DNA from: Streptomyces sp. P9-A4
GTDB taxonomy: Bacteria; Actinomycetota; Actinomycetes; Streptomycetales; Streptomycetaceae
Length of the DNA stretch: 64,000 nt
NCBI RefSeq assembly: GCF_036634195.1
Contig: NZ_JAZIFY010000001.1
Span: 4,722,501 to 4,786,500, forward strand
Direction: 5' to 3'
The position numbers and the translations under genes are program-made. Each line of letters begins with the position of its first letter. Within the stretch, counting starts at the first letter, position 1. Of this stretch, positions 35,938-44,195 are shown one piece after another. The notes beneath the pieces are model-generated. The model searched no databases, was not told where the DNA came from, and saw only the letters and a list, made by a program, of their open reading frames with translations.

Positions 35938-36603
35938 TCAGCCGTCGGCCCTGGCGACACCGATCGGGCACGAGACGCCCGTGCCGCCGATGCCGCAGTA
36001 ACCCGCCGGGTTCTTGTCCAGGTACTGCTGGTGGTACGGCTCCGCCGGGTAGAAGGGGCGGGTGTCGTCGGCCGGCAGCAGCTCGGTGGTGATCGTGCCG
36101 TAGCCCGAACCCGCCAGGACCCGCTGGTAGGCCTCGCGGGAGGACTCGGCCGCCGCGGCCTGGGCGGGCGTGTGGGTGTGGATCGCGGAGCGGTACTGGG
36201 TGCCCACGTCGTTGCCCTGGCGGAAGCCCTGCGTCGGGTCGTGCGACTCCCAGAACAGCTTCAGGAGGCTCTCGTACGAGACCTTCGACGGGTCGAACAC
36301 GACCCGGACGGCCTCGGTGTGGCCGGTCAGGCCCGAGCAGACCTCCTCGTACGCCGGGTTCGGCGTCAGGCCGCCCTGGTAGCCGACGAGGGTCGTCCAG
36401 ACGCCGTCGGTCTGCCAGAACTTGCGCTCGGCGCCCCAGAAACAGCCGAGGGCGAAGTCGGCGACCTCCAGGCCCTCCGGGTACGGGCCGACGAGCGGGT
36501 TGCCGAGGACGGTGTGGCGCTCGGGAACGGCGAACTCCGGCTCGGCGCGCCCGCGCAGGGCCTGCTCGGGGGTGGGGAGGACGGGGGTGCGGGACAGGAA
36601 CAT
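35938..36603 (-). CDS. msrA: Peptide methionine sulfoxide reductase A
   Basis: A 221-residue enzyme reducing methionine-S-sulfoxide in proteins. The active site [11 protein letters not shown] (catalytic Cys about 53) is intact, as are GYQGG, the [12 protein letters not shown] motif and the [10 protein letters not shown] stretch. Resolving cysteines are near the C-terminus ([13 protein letters not shown]). The first 40 residues are an extension common in Actinobacteria. AGGAGAG precedes the ATG. Thioredoxin is the expected electron donor. Confidence 0.93.
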   Translation of the reverse strand: MFLSRTPVLPTPEQALRGRAEPEFAVPERHTVLGNPLVGPYPEGLEVADFALGCFWGAERKFWQTDGVWTTLVGYQGGLTPNPAYEEVCSGLTGHTEAVRVVFDPSKVSYESLLKLFWESHDPTQGFRQGNDVGTQYRSAIHTHTPAQAAAAESSREAYQRVLAGSGYGTITTELLPADDTRPFYPAEPYHQQYLDKNPAGYCGIGGTGVSCPIGVARADG

Positions 36604-36779
36604 GCTGCATCTCTCCTCGACGGTCGGCAGTGGTCACAACAAGGCGGGGCCGGAAGGGATTCCCCTCCGGCCCTCGCGCGGTCCCGGTACTGACGCGCTC
36701 CCGGTCCGGCCTGGCTCCGGTCCCGGTCCCGGTCCTTGCGCGGTCCCGGTCCTCGACGAGGCTCCCGCGAGCGCCGCCC

Positions 36780-37886
36780 TCAGCGCGGCAGGGTCGCCGG
36801 GCTGCCGCCGTTCGCCTCGTAGCCCGCCACCGCCAGGTTCCGGCACACCGTGTACTCCGCCGCCGGGTCCGCGCTCAGCGTCCACGGCACCGCGCCCACG
36901 TGCCCGTCGACCCGCACCAGCTGGTGCATGGCCTCCGACCAGCGCTGCGCGCGCACCAGGAACCAGACGAGCAGATGGCGGACGTGCGCCAGCATCGGGT
37001 CGTCGGGCCGGGCCGAGTGCACCGCGTACAGCGCGCCGTCCATCGCCTTCGACACCACGGCCGTACGGAAGAAGTCCTGCACGAGCACCACGTCCGGCAC
37101 GTGCTCGTACACCGCGAACAGCGGCAGCGCCGCGAGCAGCGAACCCCGGGGCGCGCGCGCCGCGGCCGTCGTCGCGAAGTGGTCGGCCTCCTCGCGCGAA
37201 CCGTGCCACTTCTCGCACCAGTAGTGCAGGGCCGCCAGATGCGCCCCCATGTGCTGCGGCGCCCGGTCGATGACCTTCGCCCACACCTGGTCGAACTGCT
37301 CGTGGCCGTAGCCCAGACCGCGTGCCACGGCCAGCTGAGTGATGTAGGGGACGGGGTCGCCCGGGGCGAGCAGCGCCGCCTCCTCGGAGACCTTCAGCCC
37401 CTCCTCCAGGATGATCCGGAAGTCGTCCGTACCGGCCGCCGACGACCGCCACGCCTGCTGCACCAGGAACTCGGCGTGCACGGCCGCGCCGCCCGCGTCC
37501 TTCGGGGCCTCCGCCCGCCAGGTCCGCAGCCACGCCCCGCCGACGCCCGGCCGCCGCTGGAGCTCCAGCGACGCGGCGCCCGCGAAGGCCTGGACGCGCT
37601 GCCAGCGAACCTCGCCGTCCTTGTCGGTGGCGTCGAGCAGCCGCGAGGCCGCCCGCCAGTCCTGGGTGGCCTGGACGACGTCGAGCACGTGCAGAAGCTC
37701 GTCGTCCGCACCCGGAAGCCGCACGTCCAGCTCCTCCTGACGCGCGAATCCGTACGCGTCCGGGTCCGCCGCGTCCGGGGTGCCCGGCGCGACCTGACGG
37801 ATCCCGCCGGCGCGGCGGCGCAGCACGTAGGGCCCGAGGACACCGAACAGCAGGCCAAGGGCGATCAGGAACCAGAGAATCTCCAT
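36780..37886 (-). CDS. Membrane-anchored alpha-helical repeat protein, unknown function
   Basis: A 368-residue protein. An N-terminal membrane anchor (ILWFLIALGLLFGVLGPYVL, then RRRAGG) leaves the rest in the cytoplasm. About residues 70-350 are helical and TPR-like, with Trp-rich pairs (WRAASRLLDATDKDGEVRWQRV, ALHYWCEKWHGSREEADHF). It is rich in Ala/Leu heptads with no catalytic motif that I recognise. It is conserved beside msrA and metB in Streptomyces as far as I recall. Divergent from metB, 72 bp apart. Confidence 0.7.
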   Translation of the reverse strand: MEILWFLIALGLLFGVLGPYVLRRRAGGIRQVAPGTPDAADPDAYGFARQEELDVRLPGADDELLHVLDVVQATQDWRAASRLLDATDKDGEVRWQRVQAFAGAASLELQRRPGVGGAWLRTWRAEAPKDAGGAAVHAEFLVQQAWRSSAAGTDDFRIILEEGLKVSEEAALLAPGDPVPYITQLAVARGLGYGHEQFDQVWAKVIDRAPQHMGAHLAALHYWCEKWHGSREEADHFATTAAARAPRGSLLAALPLFAVYEHVPDVVLVQDFFRTAVVSKAMDGALYAVHSARPDDPMLAHVRHLLVWFLVRAQRWSEAMHQLVRVDGHVGAVPWTLSADPAAEYTVCRNLAVAGYEANGGSPATLPR

Positions 37887-37958
37887 GTGTCCATTGTCCA
37901 GGACACCCGATGAGACGATCGCGGCGGCGGGCTCCGCTCGGGACTACGCTCCTGACCC

Positions 37959-39113
37959 ATGAGCGACCAGCACTCCCATCAGAGCTTCGAGACCCGCGCG
38001 ATCCACGCGGGCAACACCGCCGACCCGCTGACCGGCGCGGTCGTCCCGCCCATCTACCAGGTGTCCACCTACAAGCAGGACGGCGTGGGCGGGCTGCGCG
38101 GCGGTTACGAGTACAGCCGCAGCGCCAACCCCACCCGTACCGCGCTCGAGGAGAACCTGGCGGCCCTGGAGGGCGGCCGGCGCGGTCTCGCCTTCGCCTC
38201 CGGACTGGCCGCCGAGGACTGCCTGCTGCGCACCCTCCTCGCGCCGGGCGACCACGTGGTCATCCCGAACGACGCCTACGGCGGCACGTTCCGGCTGTTC
38301 GCCAAGGTCGTGCAGCGCTGGGGCGTCGACTTCTCGGTGGCGGACACCTCCGACGTCGACGCGGTGCGGGCGGCCGTCAACGACCGTACGAAGCTGATCT
38401 GGGTCGAGACCCCCTCGAACCCCCTCCTCGGCATCACCGACATCGAGGCCGTCGCGGGCGTCGCCCGGCAGGCCGGCGTGAAGCTCGTCGTCGACAACAC
38501 CTTCGCCTCGCCGTACCTCCAGCAGCCGCTGGCGCTCGGCGCGGACGTCGTCGTGCACTCGCTCACCAAGTACATGGGCGGCCACTCCGACGTCGTCGGC
38601 GGCGCGCTCGTCACCGCCGACGAGGCGCTCGGCGAGGAACTGGCGTACCACCAGAACGCGATGGGCGCGGTCGCCGGTCCGTTCGACTCGTGGATCGTGC
38701 TGCGCGGCATCAAGACCCTCGCGGTCCGCATGGACCGGCACAGCGAGAACGCCGGGAAGATCGTCGAGATGCTGACCCAGCACCCGAAGGTCACCCAGGT
38801 CCTCTACCCGGGGCTCCCCGAGCACCCGGGCCACGAGATCGCGGCCAAGCAGATGCGTTCCTTCGGCGGCATGATCTCCTTCCGCGTGGAGGGCGGCGAA
38901 GAGGCGGCCGTCGCGGTCTGCGACCGCGCGCGGCTGTTCACGCTCGGCGAGTCCCTCGGCGGCGTGGAGTCCCTCATCGAGCACCCGGGCCGGATGACCC
39001 ACGCGAGCGTCGCGGGCTCCGCCCTGGAGGTCCCCGCCGACCTCGTCCGCCTCTCGGTGGGCATCGAGAACGTCGACGACCTGCTCGCGGACCTGCGCCA
39101 GGCGCTGGGCTAG
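37959..39113 (+). CDS. metB: Cystathionine gamma-synthase
   Basis: A 384-residue PLP enzyme of the Cys/Met metabolism family. PLP Lys lies in HSLTKYMGGHSDVVGG, and the substrate/PLP segments YEYSRSANPTR, FASGLAAEDCLL and WVETPSNPLL are complete. MetB couples an acyl-homoserine with cysteine to give cystathionine. Sequence alone does not fully exclude cystathionine gamma-lyase or a bifunctional enzyme. The gene stands alone, divergent from a membrane protein gene. Confidence 0.88.
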   Translation: MSDQHSHQSFETRAIHAGNTADPLTGAVVPPIYQVSTYKQDGVGGLRGGYEYSRSANPTRTALEENLAALEGGRRGLAFASGLAAEDCLLRTLLAPGDHVVIPNDAYGGTFRLFAKVVQRWGVDFSVADTSDVDAVRAAVNDRTKLIWVETPSNPLLGITDIEAVAGVARQAGVKLVVDNTFASPYLQQPLALGADVVVHSLTKYMGGHSDVVGGALVTADEALGEELAYHQNAMGAVAGPFDSWIVLRGIKTLAVRMDRHSENAGKIVEMLTQHPKVTQVLYPGLPEHPGHEIAAKQMRSFGGMISFRVEGGEEAAVAVCDRARLFTLGESLGGVESLIEHPGRMTHASVAGSALEVPADLVRLSVGIENVDDLLADLRQALG

Positions 39114-39201
39114 TCCCCACGGTGACCGCCGGGCGTCCCCACCGGGGCGTCCGGCGTCCGGGGCGTACGGCGCCGCCTCGCGAAGGTGCGTCCCGCACCC
39201 G

Positions 39202-39393
39202 TCAGGAGCCCGCCACCGGTTCCTTCAGGCTGGCGCGGATCTCCTCCCGCATCGCGGGGCTGTCCTGGTGCTCATGGACGGAGACCATGTGCTCGGCGGC
39301 CGCCCGGATCACTTCCTCCTCCTCGCCCGAGATGTAGAGCGAGCAGTTCGACACGCTGGGGGTGTCGCGGCAGTCGGTTGCTTTCCTGGTCAT
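39202..39393 (-). CDS. DUF1059 domain protein
   Basis: A 63-residue protein with the DUF1059 pattern: DCRDTPSVSNCSLYISGEEEEVIRAAAEHMVSVHEH, that is, an early Asp-Cys, a second Cys and paired histidines near the middle, which could bind metal. Its function is unknown. AGGAGG lies 5 nt before the ATG. The stop follows KEPVAGS. Confidence 0.8.
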   Translation of the reverse strand: MTRKATDCRDTPSVSNCSLYISGEEEEVIRAAAEHMVSVHEHQDSPAMREEIRASLKEPVAGS

Positions 39394-39436
39394 GTCGACC
39401 TCCTGACCCTCTGCTCCTCCCAGGTTAAGCCCGTGC

Positions 39437-39688
39437 TCACCAGCCTTCGAGCGGCGGAGTCGTCGCCGCGGGCGGGACCTCCCACGGCCGGACCGCCGAC
39501 GCCCACACCACGAACGCGAACACGGCGAGCACCCCCAGGGCCCACAGCGCCCGGCGCGCCTTCCCGGCCAGCCGCAGCCGCCGGGACCCCCGCTCGGCCG
39601 CCCGGCGCCCGAGGCCGCCCGGCACCGGCGGGTGCGGGGTGTCGAGGAGCCGCCGGACGGCGTCCTCCCGGTCCTCGTACCGGCTCAC
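39437..39688 (-). CDS. Small membrane protein coupled to the sigma-like gene
   Basis: An 83-residue protein. A cytoplasmic part of about 45 residues (SRYEDREDAVRRLLDTPHPPVPGGL) contains a basic cluster, then comes one membrane helix (ALWALGVLAVFAFVVWASAV) and a short outer tail ending TTPPLEGW. The GTG start overlaps the upstream sigma-like gene's TGA by 4 nt. This size, topology and coupling are what one expects of a minimal membrane partner or anti-sigma factor, although no known anti-sigma motif is visible. Confidence 0.75.
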   Translation of the reverse strand: MSRYEDREDAVRRLLDTPHPPVPGGLGRRAAERGSRRLRLAGKARRALWALGVLAVFAFVVWASAVRPWEVPPAATTPPLEGW

Positions 39689-40179
39689 GCGGCAGGCTCC
39701 CGCCGTACCGGCACCGGCCGGGCGGCTTCCCGCCGGGCCGCCGCCCCGAGCGCGGCGACCGCGCGGGCGCAGACGGCGCGCACGCGGGCCTCGGGCAGCC
39801 CGAGCAGTGCCGCGAGCTGCTCCTCGGCGACCCCCTCGTACAGCCGGAGGACGACGACGAGCCGTTCCCTCGGGTGCAGCGCGGCGAGCACGCCCCGGCC
39901 GCCGTGGTGCCGCCACGCGGTGCGCGCGAAACGGGCGGCGAGATCGGACCGTGTCAGCTCGTACGGGTCCTCGCCGCGCAACCGGCCCCACACCGCGTAG
40001 GTATGCGCCAGCGAGGCCGTCAACAGGGCCTGGGCATACGGGTTGTGGGAGCGGGTCTCGGCGGTCAGCAGGGTCGCGGCGTGCAGCAGCCGACCCGCCG
40101 CCCCGGCCACGAACGAGTCGAACTCCCGGGTGCGGTAGGCGCGTTCGGCCTCTCTGGCGCTGCTCCGACGCTCTCGCAC
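39685..40179 (-). CDS. ECF/SigE-family sigma-70-like protein
   Basis: A 164-residue protein. Residues 15-75 resemble sigma region 2 of SigE-type ECF factors (FDSFVAGAAGRLLHAATLLTAET...LAHTYAVWGRLRGEDPYEL). Residues 105-150 form the region 4 HTH (LHPRERLVVVLRLYEGVAEEQLAALLGLPEARVRAV). The core-binding motif in region 2 is weaker than usual, so activity is uncertain. The downstream membrane protein gene overlaps by 4 nt (GTGA). Confidence 0.7.
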   Translation of the reverse strand: MRERRSSAREAERAYRTREFDSFVAGAAGRLLHAATLLTAETRSHNPYAQALLTASLAHTYAVWGRLRGEDPYELTRSDLAARFARTAWRHHGGRGVLAALHPRERLVVVLRLYEGVAEEQLAALLGLPEARVRAVCARAVAALGAAARREAARPVPVRREPAA

Positions 40180-40210
40180 CTCCTCATCTGAGGGCAGCGC
40201 GAGGGCGGGG

Positions 40211-40780
40211 TCAAGAGGTCGGCGCGGACTCGCTCCCGGAGACCTTCCCGGCGTCGGCGCCGGGCACGGACCCCGCGGCCGATCCGCTCCCCGTTCCCGC
40301 CGCCTGACCCGACTGCCTCGCGGACAGTGCGGTGTTGAAGCGTGTGAGCAGCGTGCAGAACGACTCCCGCTCGTCCGGCGTCCAGCCCTCGGTGACCTCC
40401 ACCATCAGTTGGCGGCGCGAGGAGCGCACCTCCTCGAGCCGTGCGAGACCGCGCTGCGACAGCTGGAGGACGACCGCCCGCCCGTCCTCCGGGTGCGAAG
40501 TCCGCTTCACCAGGCCGGTGTCGACGAGCGGGGCGACCTGCCGGGTGACGGTCGACGAGTCGATTCCCATCCCCGCCGCGAGCGCCTTGACGCCCATCGG
40601 GCCTTCCTGGTCGAGCCGGTTGAGGAGGAGATAGGCGGCGCGGTCCATCGAGTTGCGGAGCTGGCCGGTCCCGCCGAGGCGGGTCTGCTCGGCCCGCCGG
40701 GCGAAGACGGCCACCTGGTGCTGGAGGGCATCGAGGAGACCGGGGTCGAGCGCAGTCGTCATGTCCTGAGATGTGGGCAT
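40211..40780 (-). CDS. MarR-family transcriptional regulator
   Basis: About 189 residues. The winged HTH is typical MarR: YLLLNRLDQEGPMGVKALAAGMGIDSSTVTRQVAPLVDTGLVKRTSHPEDGRAVVLQLSQRG (cited in part), flanked by dimerisation helices. The last 35 residues are Gly/Ala/Ser-rich. The ATG at 40780 follows GAGAGAG; an internal ATG (MTTALDPG) at 40762 is possible. Divergent from ilvA, with no exporter adjacent. Confidence 0.85.
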   Translation of the reverse strand: MPTSQDMTTALDPGLLDALQHQVAVFARRAEQTRLGGTGQLRNSMDRAAYLLLNRLDQEGPMGVKALAAGMGIDSSTVTRQVAPLVDTGLVKRTSHPEDGRAVVLQLSQRGLARLEEVRSSRRQLMVEVTEGWTPDERESFCTLLTRFNTALSARQSGQAAGTGSGSAAGSVPGADAGKVSGSESAPTS

Positions 40781-40926
40781 GGCTGTGGGTCTCTCTCGTG
40801 CGGGGGCCGGTTGGTGGGGGACAGAGTACGCGGCCCCGGGGAGGTCCGTACCGGGGCTGCGCAAACCCGCCGCGGCCCCCGCCCGCCGGGCGGCCATCAG
40901 GGCCGTGAGCTGCGAGACTTGCTGTC

Positions 40927-42156
40927 ATGAGCTTCCGTGGGCCAGACCCCTTGCACCGCCTGATGCTCGATGACGTGCGGGGGGCGCAGAAGATGCTGTC
41001 CGGGGTGGCCCGGGTGACGGCCATGGAGGGCAGCCGCCATCTGTCCTCGCTGGTGGGGGCGCCCGTACAGCTCAAGTGCGAGAACCTCCAGCGGACCGGT
41101 TCCTTCAAACTGCGCGGGGCGTACGTCCGGATCGCCGGCCTGCGGCCCGAGGAGCGGGCGGCGGGCGTCGTCGCCGCCTCGGCCGGCAACCACGCGCAGG
41201 GCGTCGCGCTCGCCTCGAAGCTGCTCGGGGTGCACGCCACCGTCTTCATGCCGGTCGGCGCCCCGCTCCCGAAGGTCGCGGCGACCCGGGAGTACGGCGC
41301 CGAGGTCCGGATGCACGGCCATGTCGTGGACGAGACGCTCGCGGCGGCGGAGCAGTACGCGCGGGAGACCGGCGCCGTCTTCATCCACCCCTTCGACCAC
41401 CCCGACGTCATCGTGGGGCAGGGCACGGTGGGACTGGAGATCCTGGAGCAGTGCCCGGAGGTCCGGACGATCCTCGTGGGCGTCGGCGGGGGCGGGCTCG
41501 CGGCCGGCATCGGCCTCGCGGTGAAGTCGGTGCGCCCGGACGTGCGGGTGGTCGGGGTGCAGGCGGAGGGCGCGGCGGCCTACCCGCCCTCGCTGGCCGC
41601 CGGGCACCCGGTGGTGGTCGAGTCGCCGGTGACGATGGCGGACGGCATCAAGGTGGGGCGGCCGGGCGACGTGCCGTTCGCGTTGGTCCGGGAGTACGTC
41701 GACGAGGTCCGTACGGTCACCGAGGACCAGCTCTCCTCCGCGCTGCTGCTCTGCCTCGAACGGGCCAAGCTCGTCGTCGAACCGGCGGGCGCCAGCCCGG
41801 TGGCGGCCATCCTCGGCGACCCCAAGGCCTTCCGGGGGCCGGTGGTGGCGGTCCTCTCCGGCGGAAACGTCGACCCGCTGCTGCTCCAGCGCATCCTGCG
41901 GCACGGCATGTCCGCCGCGGGCCGCTATCTGAGCCTGCGGCTGCGGGTGACGGACCGGCCGGGGGCCCTCGCGATGCTGCTCACGGTGCTCACCGTCGTC
42001 GACGCGAACGTCCTGGACGTGAGCCATGTGCGGACCGATCCCCGGCTCGGCCTGACGGAGGCGGAGGTCGAACTGCACCTGGAGACGAAGGGCCCGGAGC
42101 ACTGCCGGGAGGTGGAGGAGGCGCTGCGGGACGCGGGCTACAAGATCCTGGACTGA
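40927..42156 (+). CDS. ilvA: Threonine ammonia-lyase (threonine dehydratase)
   Basis: A 409-residue fold-type II PLP enzyme that deaminates L-threonine to 2-oxobutyrate, the first step toward isoleucine. The PLP lysine is in RTGSFKLRGAY, SAGNHAQGVALA binds the cofactor phosphate side, and VGVGGGGLAAGI is the glycine loop. Residues 330-409 form one ACT-like domain (LSLRLRVTDRPGALAMLLTVLT). This short, single-ACT form differs from the long IlvA with two regulatory domains. Divergent from a MarR gene. Confidence 0.9.
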   Translation: MSFRGPDPLHRLMLDDVRGAQKMLSGVARVTAMEGSRHLSSLVGAPVQLKCENLQRTGSFKLRGAYVRIAGLRPEERAAGVVAASAGNHAQGVALASKLLGVHATVFMPVGAPLPKVAATREYGAEVRMHGHVVDETLAAAEQYARETGAVFIHPFDHPDVIVGQGTVGLEILEQCPEVRTILVGVGGGGLAAGIGLAVKSVRPDVRVVGVQAEGAAAYPPSLAAGHPVVVESPVTMADGIKVGRPGDVPFALVREYVDEVRTVTEDQLSSALLLCLERAKLVVEPAGASPVAAILGDPKAFRGPVVAVLSGGNVDPLLLQRILRHGMSAAGRYLSLRLRVTDRPGALAMLLTVLTVVDANVLDVSHVRTDPRLGLTEAEVELHLETKGPEHCREVEEALRDAGYKILD

Positions 42157-42360
42157 GGGGCGCCCGCGGGAAATCCCGCAGGGCACCCCCGTAGCCCCGG
42201 AATCCCGACAGGACTCGCCCCGTGGCCCGGAATCCCGCCGGGCGTCCCCCGTAGACCCGGAAACCCGACAGGACCCGCGCTCCGTGGCCCCGGAATCCCG
42301 CCGGGCGTCCCCCGTGGCCCCCGGAGACCCGCCAGGCGCCCCCGGAGACCCGGCCCCCGC
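42157..42360. repeat. Degenerate tandem repeat between ilvA and the HTH-membrane gene
   Basis: Five to six imperfect units of about 30-36 nt, each containing CCCGGAATCCCG or CCGGAGACCCG followed by a C-rich run (GGGCGTCCCCC, GGACTCGCCCC). Alternate units match better than neighbours. Units have internal GGGATTTCCC-like symmetry, so the transcript could fold into successive hairpins and end both convergent genes. Confidence 0.7.
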
Positions 42361-42365
42361 CCCCC

Positions 42366-42941
42366 TCACCCCAGCCGACGCGCCCTGTTCGCGCGTGCGA
42401 GCAGCGTCGCCAGCCCGCCGACCAGCGCCCCCACCACGACCAGGCCGAGGGGCTGGAGCGGCGGGACGTGCTCGGGCCGGTCGCCTCCCGGCCCCCCGCC
42501 CGAGCGCGTGCCCGCCGCCGCGCCGACCAGCGGCGCCTCCGTCCGCGCGACCCCCGTGCGCGCGGCCGTCTCATGGGCGAGGGAGCGTTCCAGGCGGATC
42601 AGCAGCGGCCGGGGGTCCTGCCCCGAGGCCGCCGCGAACTGCTCGACCGCGATCCGGGTCGGCAGCTGCTTCTGGTTCAGGAACCGCTCCCAGGAGGAGC
42701 GGCTGTAGTGGGTGCGCTGCGCGAGCTGCCCGTAGCTCAGCTCCGCGGTGCTCTTGATCCGGCGCATCTCGGCGGCGAGCTCCGCCCACGGCGTCGCCTC
42801 GCAGCCCTCGCAGCCGGCGCACCCGCCGGATCTCTCCTCCGCACCCCGCGTCCGTCCCTCCGTCATGGCCTCCGTCCCGTCCGTCCGGCCGTTGATTCCC
42901 ATGCAGCCGGTGTCACTCGTGCGGTGCGTTCCGACCGTCAT
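42366..42941 (-). CDS. Cys-rich HTH protein with C-terminal membrane anchor
   Basis: A 191-residue protein. A short N-terminal region contains a CAGCEGC cluster. An XRE-like HTH follows (about 55-110: MRRIKSTAELSYGQLAQRTHYSRSSWERFLNQKQLPTR, cited in part). A Gly/Arg-rich linker leads to a membrane helix at the very end (LGLVVVGALVGGLATLLARANRARRLG). It would tether a DNA-binding domain to the inner face of the membrane. The start at 42941 is preferred because GGGGGA lies six bases upstream; ATG 42866 also has a ribosome-like site, but at 3 nt. Divergent from a DrrAB-type ABC exporter, 210 bp apart. Confidence 0.75.
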   Translation of the reverse strand: MTVGTHRTSDTGCMGINGRTDGTEAMTEGRTRGAEERSGGCAGCEGCEATPWAELAAEMRRIKSTAELSYGQLAQRTHYSRSSWERFLNQKQLPTRIAVEQFAAASGQDPRPLLIRLERSLAHETAARTGVARTEAPLVGAAAGTRSGGGPGGDRPEHVPPLQPLGLVVVGALVGGLATLLARANRARRLG

Positions 42942-43151
42942 CTACGGTTCCCCCGATTCCGTCGTACTCCGTGTCAGGACCCCAGCTTCCCCCGCTGATC
43001 CAACAGCCCTCCAACAGCCCGCCAACGGCGTCCCGCGCCGCCCCCGCCACCACCATGATCATGTGGCGTGGATCACAAATCCACTGTGCGGAAGCCGTTC
43101 GATATGCCTACGATCGGTGGAAAACGCCCGAATCTCCCTGGGGGAATCGAC

Positions 43152-44195
43152 ATGCCAGGCGCGATCTACGCCGAGGGGCTGGTGAAGACCTTCGGCGACG
43201 TACGAGCCCTGGACGGAGTGGACCTCGACGTACCCGAGGGCACCGTCCTGGGCCTGCTCGGTCCGAACGGCGCCGGGAAGACCACCGCCGTGCGGGTCCT
43301 GACGACCCTCCTCCTGCCGGACAGCGGCCGGGCCCTCGTCGCCGGGATCGACGTGCTCGAACACCCCGACCGGGTGCGCCGCGCGATCGGGCTCTCCGGC
43401 CAGTTCGCGGCCGTCGACGAGTACCTCACCGGCCGCGAGAACCTCCAGATGGTCGCCCGGCTCTACCAGATGAAGGCGAAGGCGGCGAAGGAGCGGGCCG
43501 GCGAACTGCTCGACCGCTTCGGCCTCGCCGACGCCGCCGACCGCCCGGCGAAGACGTACTCGGGCGGCATGCGCCGGCGGCTGGACCTCGCGGCCGCCCT
43601 GGTCGTCTCCCCGCCGGTCATGTTCATGGACGAACCGACCACCGGCCTCGACCCCCGGAACAGGCAGGCCCTGTGGGAGGTCATGAAGGAACTCGTCGCG
43701 GGCGGTACGACGCTGCTCCTCACCACCCAGTACCTGGAGGAGGCCGACCACCTCGCCCACGACATCTGCGTCGTCGACCACGGCAAGGTCATCGCGCGCG
43801 GCACCTCCGACCAGCTCAAGGCCCAGACGGGCGGCGAGCGCGTCGAGGTCGTCGTCCAGGAGCCGGGGATGATCCCCGACGCCAAGGACGTCCTCGCCCG
43901 CTACGGCATCGCGGGCATCGGCCACGGCGAGGTCTCCGTGGAGGAGCACACCCGCAGGCTCACCGTCCCCGTCGCCGGCGGCGCCAAGCTGCTCGCCGAG
44001 GTCATCCGGGACCTGGACGGCCTCGGCGTCGAGATCGACGACATCGGACTGCGCCGCCCGACCCTCGACGACGTGTTCATCTCCCTCACCGGCCACGCGG
44101 CCGAGCTGGCCGAGGAGAACGGCGACGGCGGCGGCCCGGCGGGGCCGGACGGCCGGGGCCGTAAGCGCGCGGAGGAGAAGGAGACGGCGGCGTGA
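43152..44195 (+). CDS. ABC exporter ATP-binding protein, DrrA type
   Basis: A 347-residue ATPase. Walker A GPNGAGKTT, Q-loop LSGQFAAVDE, signature YSGGMRRRLDLAAAL, Walker B VMFMDEPTTGLDP and H-loop TQYLEEADHLAHD are complete. The FAAVDEYLTGRENL stretch and the C-terminal regulatory domain (RRPTLDDVFISLTG) are typical of the daunorubicin-resistance DrrA group of antibiotic and lipid exporters. ATG 43152 follows GGGGGA; the frame is open to 43068, but that part looks non-coding. It overlaps the permease gene by 4 nt. Confidence 0.9.
   Translation: MPGAIYAEGLVKTFGDVRALDGVDLDVPEGTVLGLLGPNGAGKTTAVRVLTTLLLPDSGRALVAGIDVLEHPDRVRRAIGLSGQFAAVDEYLTGRENLQMVARLYQMKAKAAKERAGELLDRFGLADAADRPAKTYSGGMRRRLDLAAALVVSPPVMFMDEPTTGLDPRNRQALWEVMKELVAGGTTLLLTTQYLEEADHLAHDICVVDHGKVIARGTSDQLKAQTGGERVEVVVQEPGMIPDAKDVLARYGIAGIGHGEVSVEEHTRRLTVPVAGGAKLLAEVIRDLDGLGVEIDDIGLRRPTLDDVFISLTGHAAELAEENGDGGGPAGPDGRGRKRAEEKETAA

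Noticed and set aside
35595..35960. Alternative 121-residue minus-strand frame over the msrA-downstream gene
   Set aside because: It is Arg/Pro-rich and out of phase with the clear codon bias, which lies in the neighbouring frame.
42157..42360. Possible CRISPR array
   Set aside because: Units are directly abutting and degenerate, with no unique spacers and no cas genes nearby.
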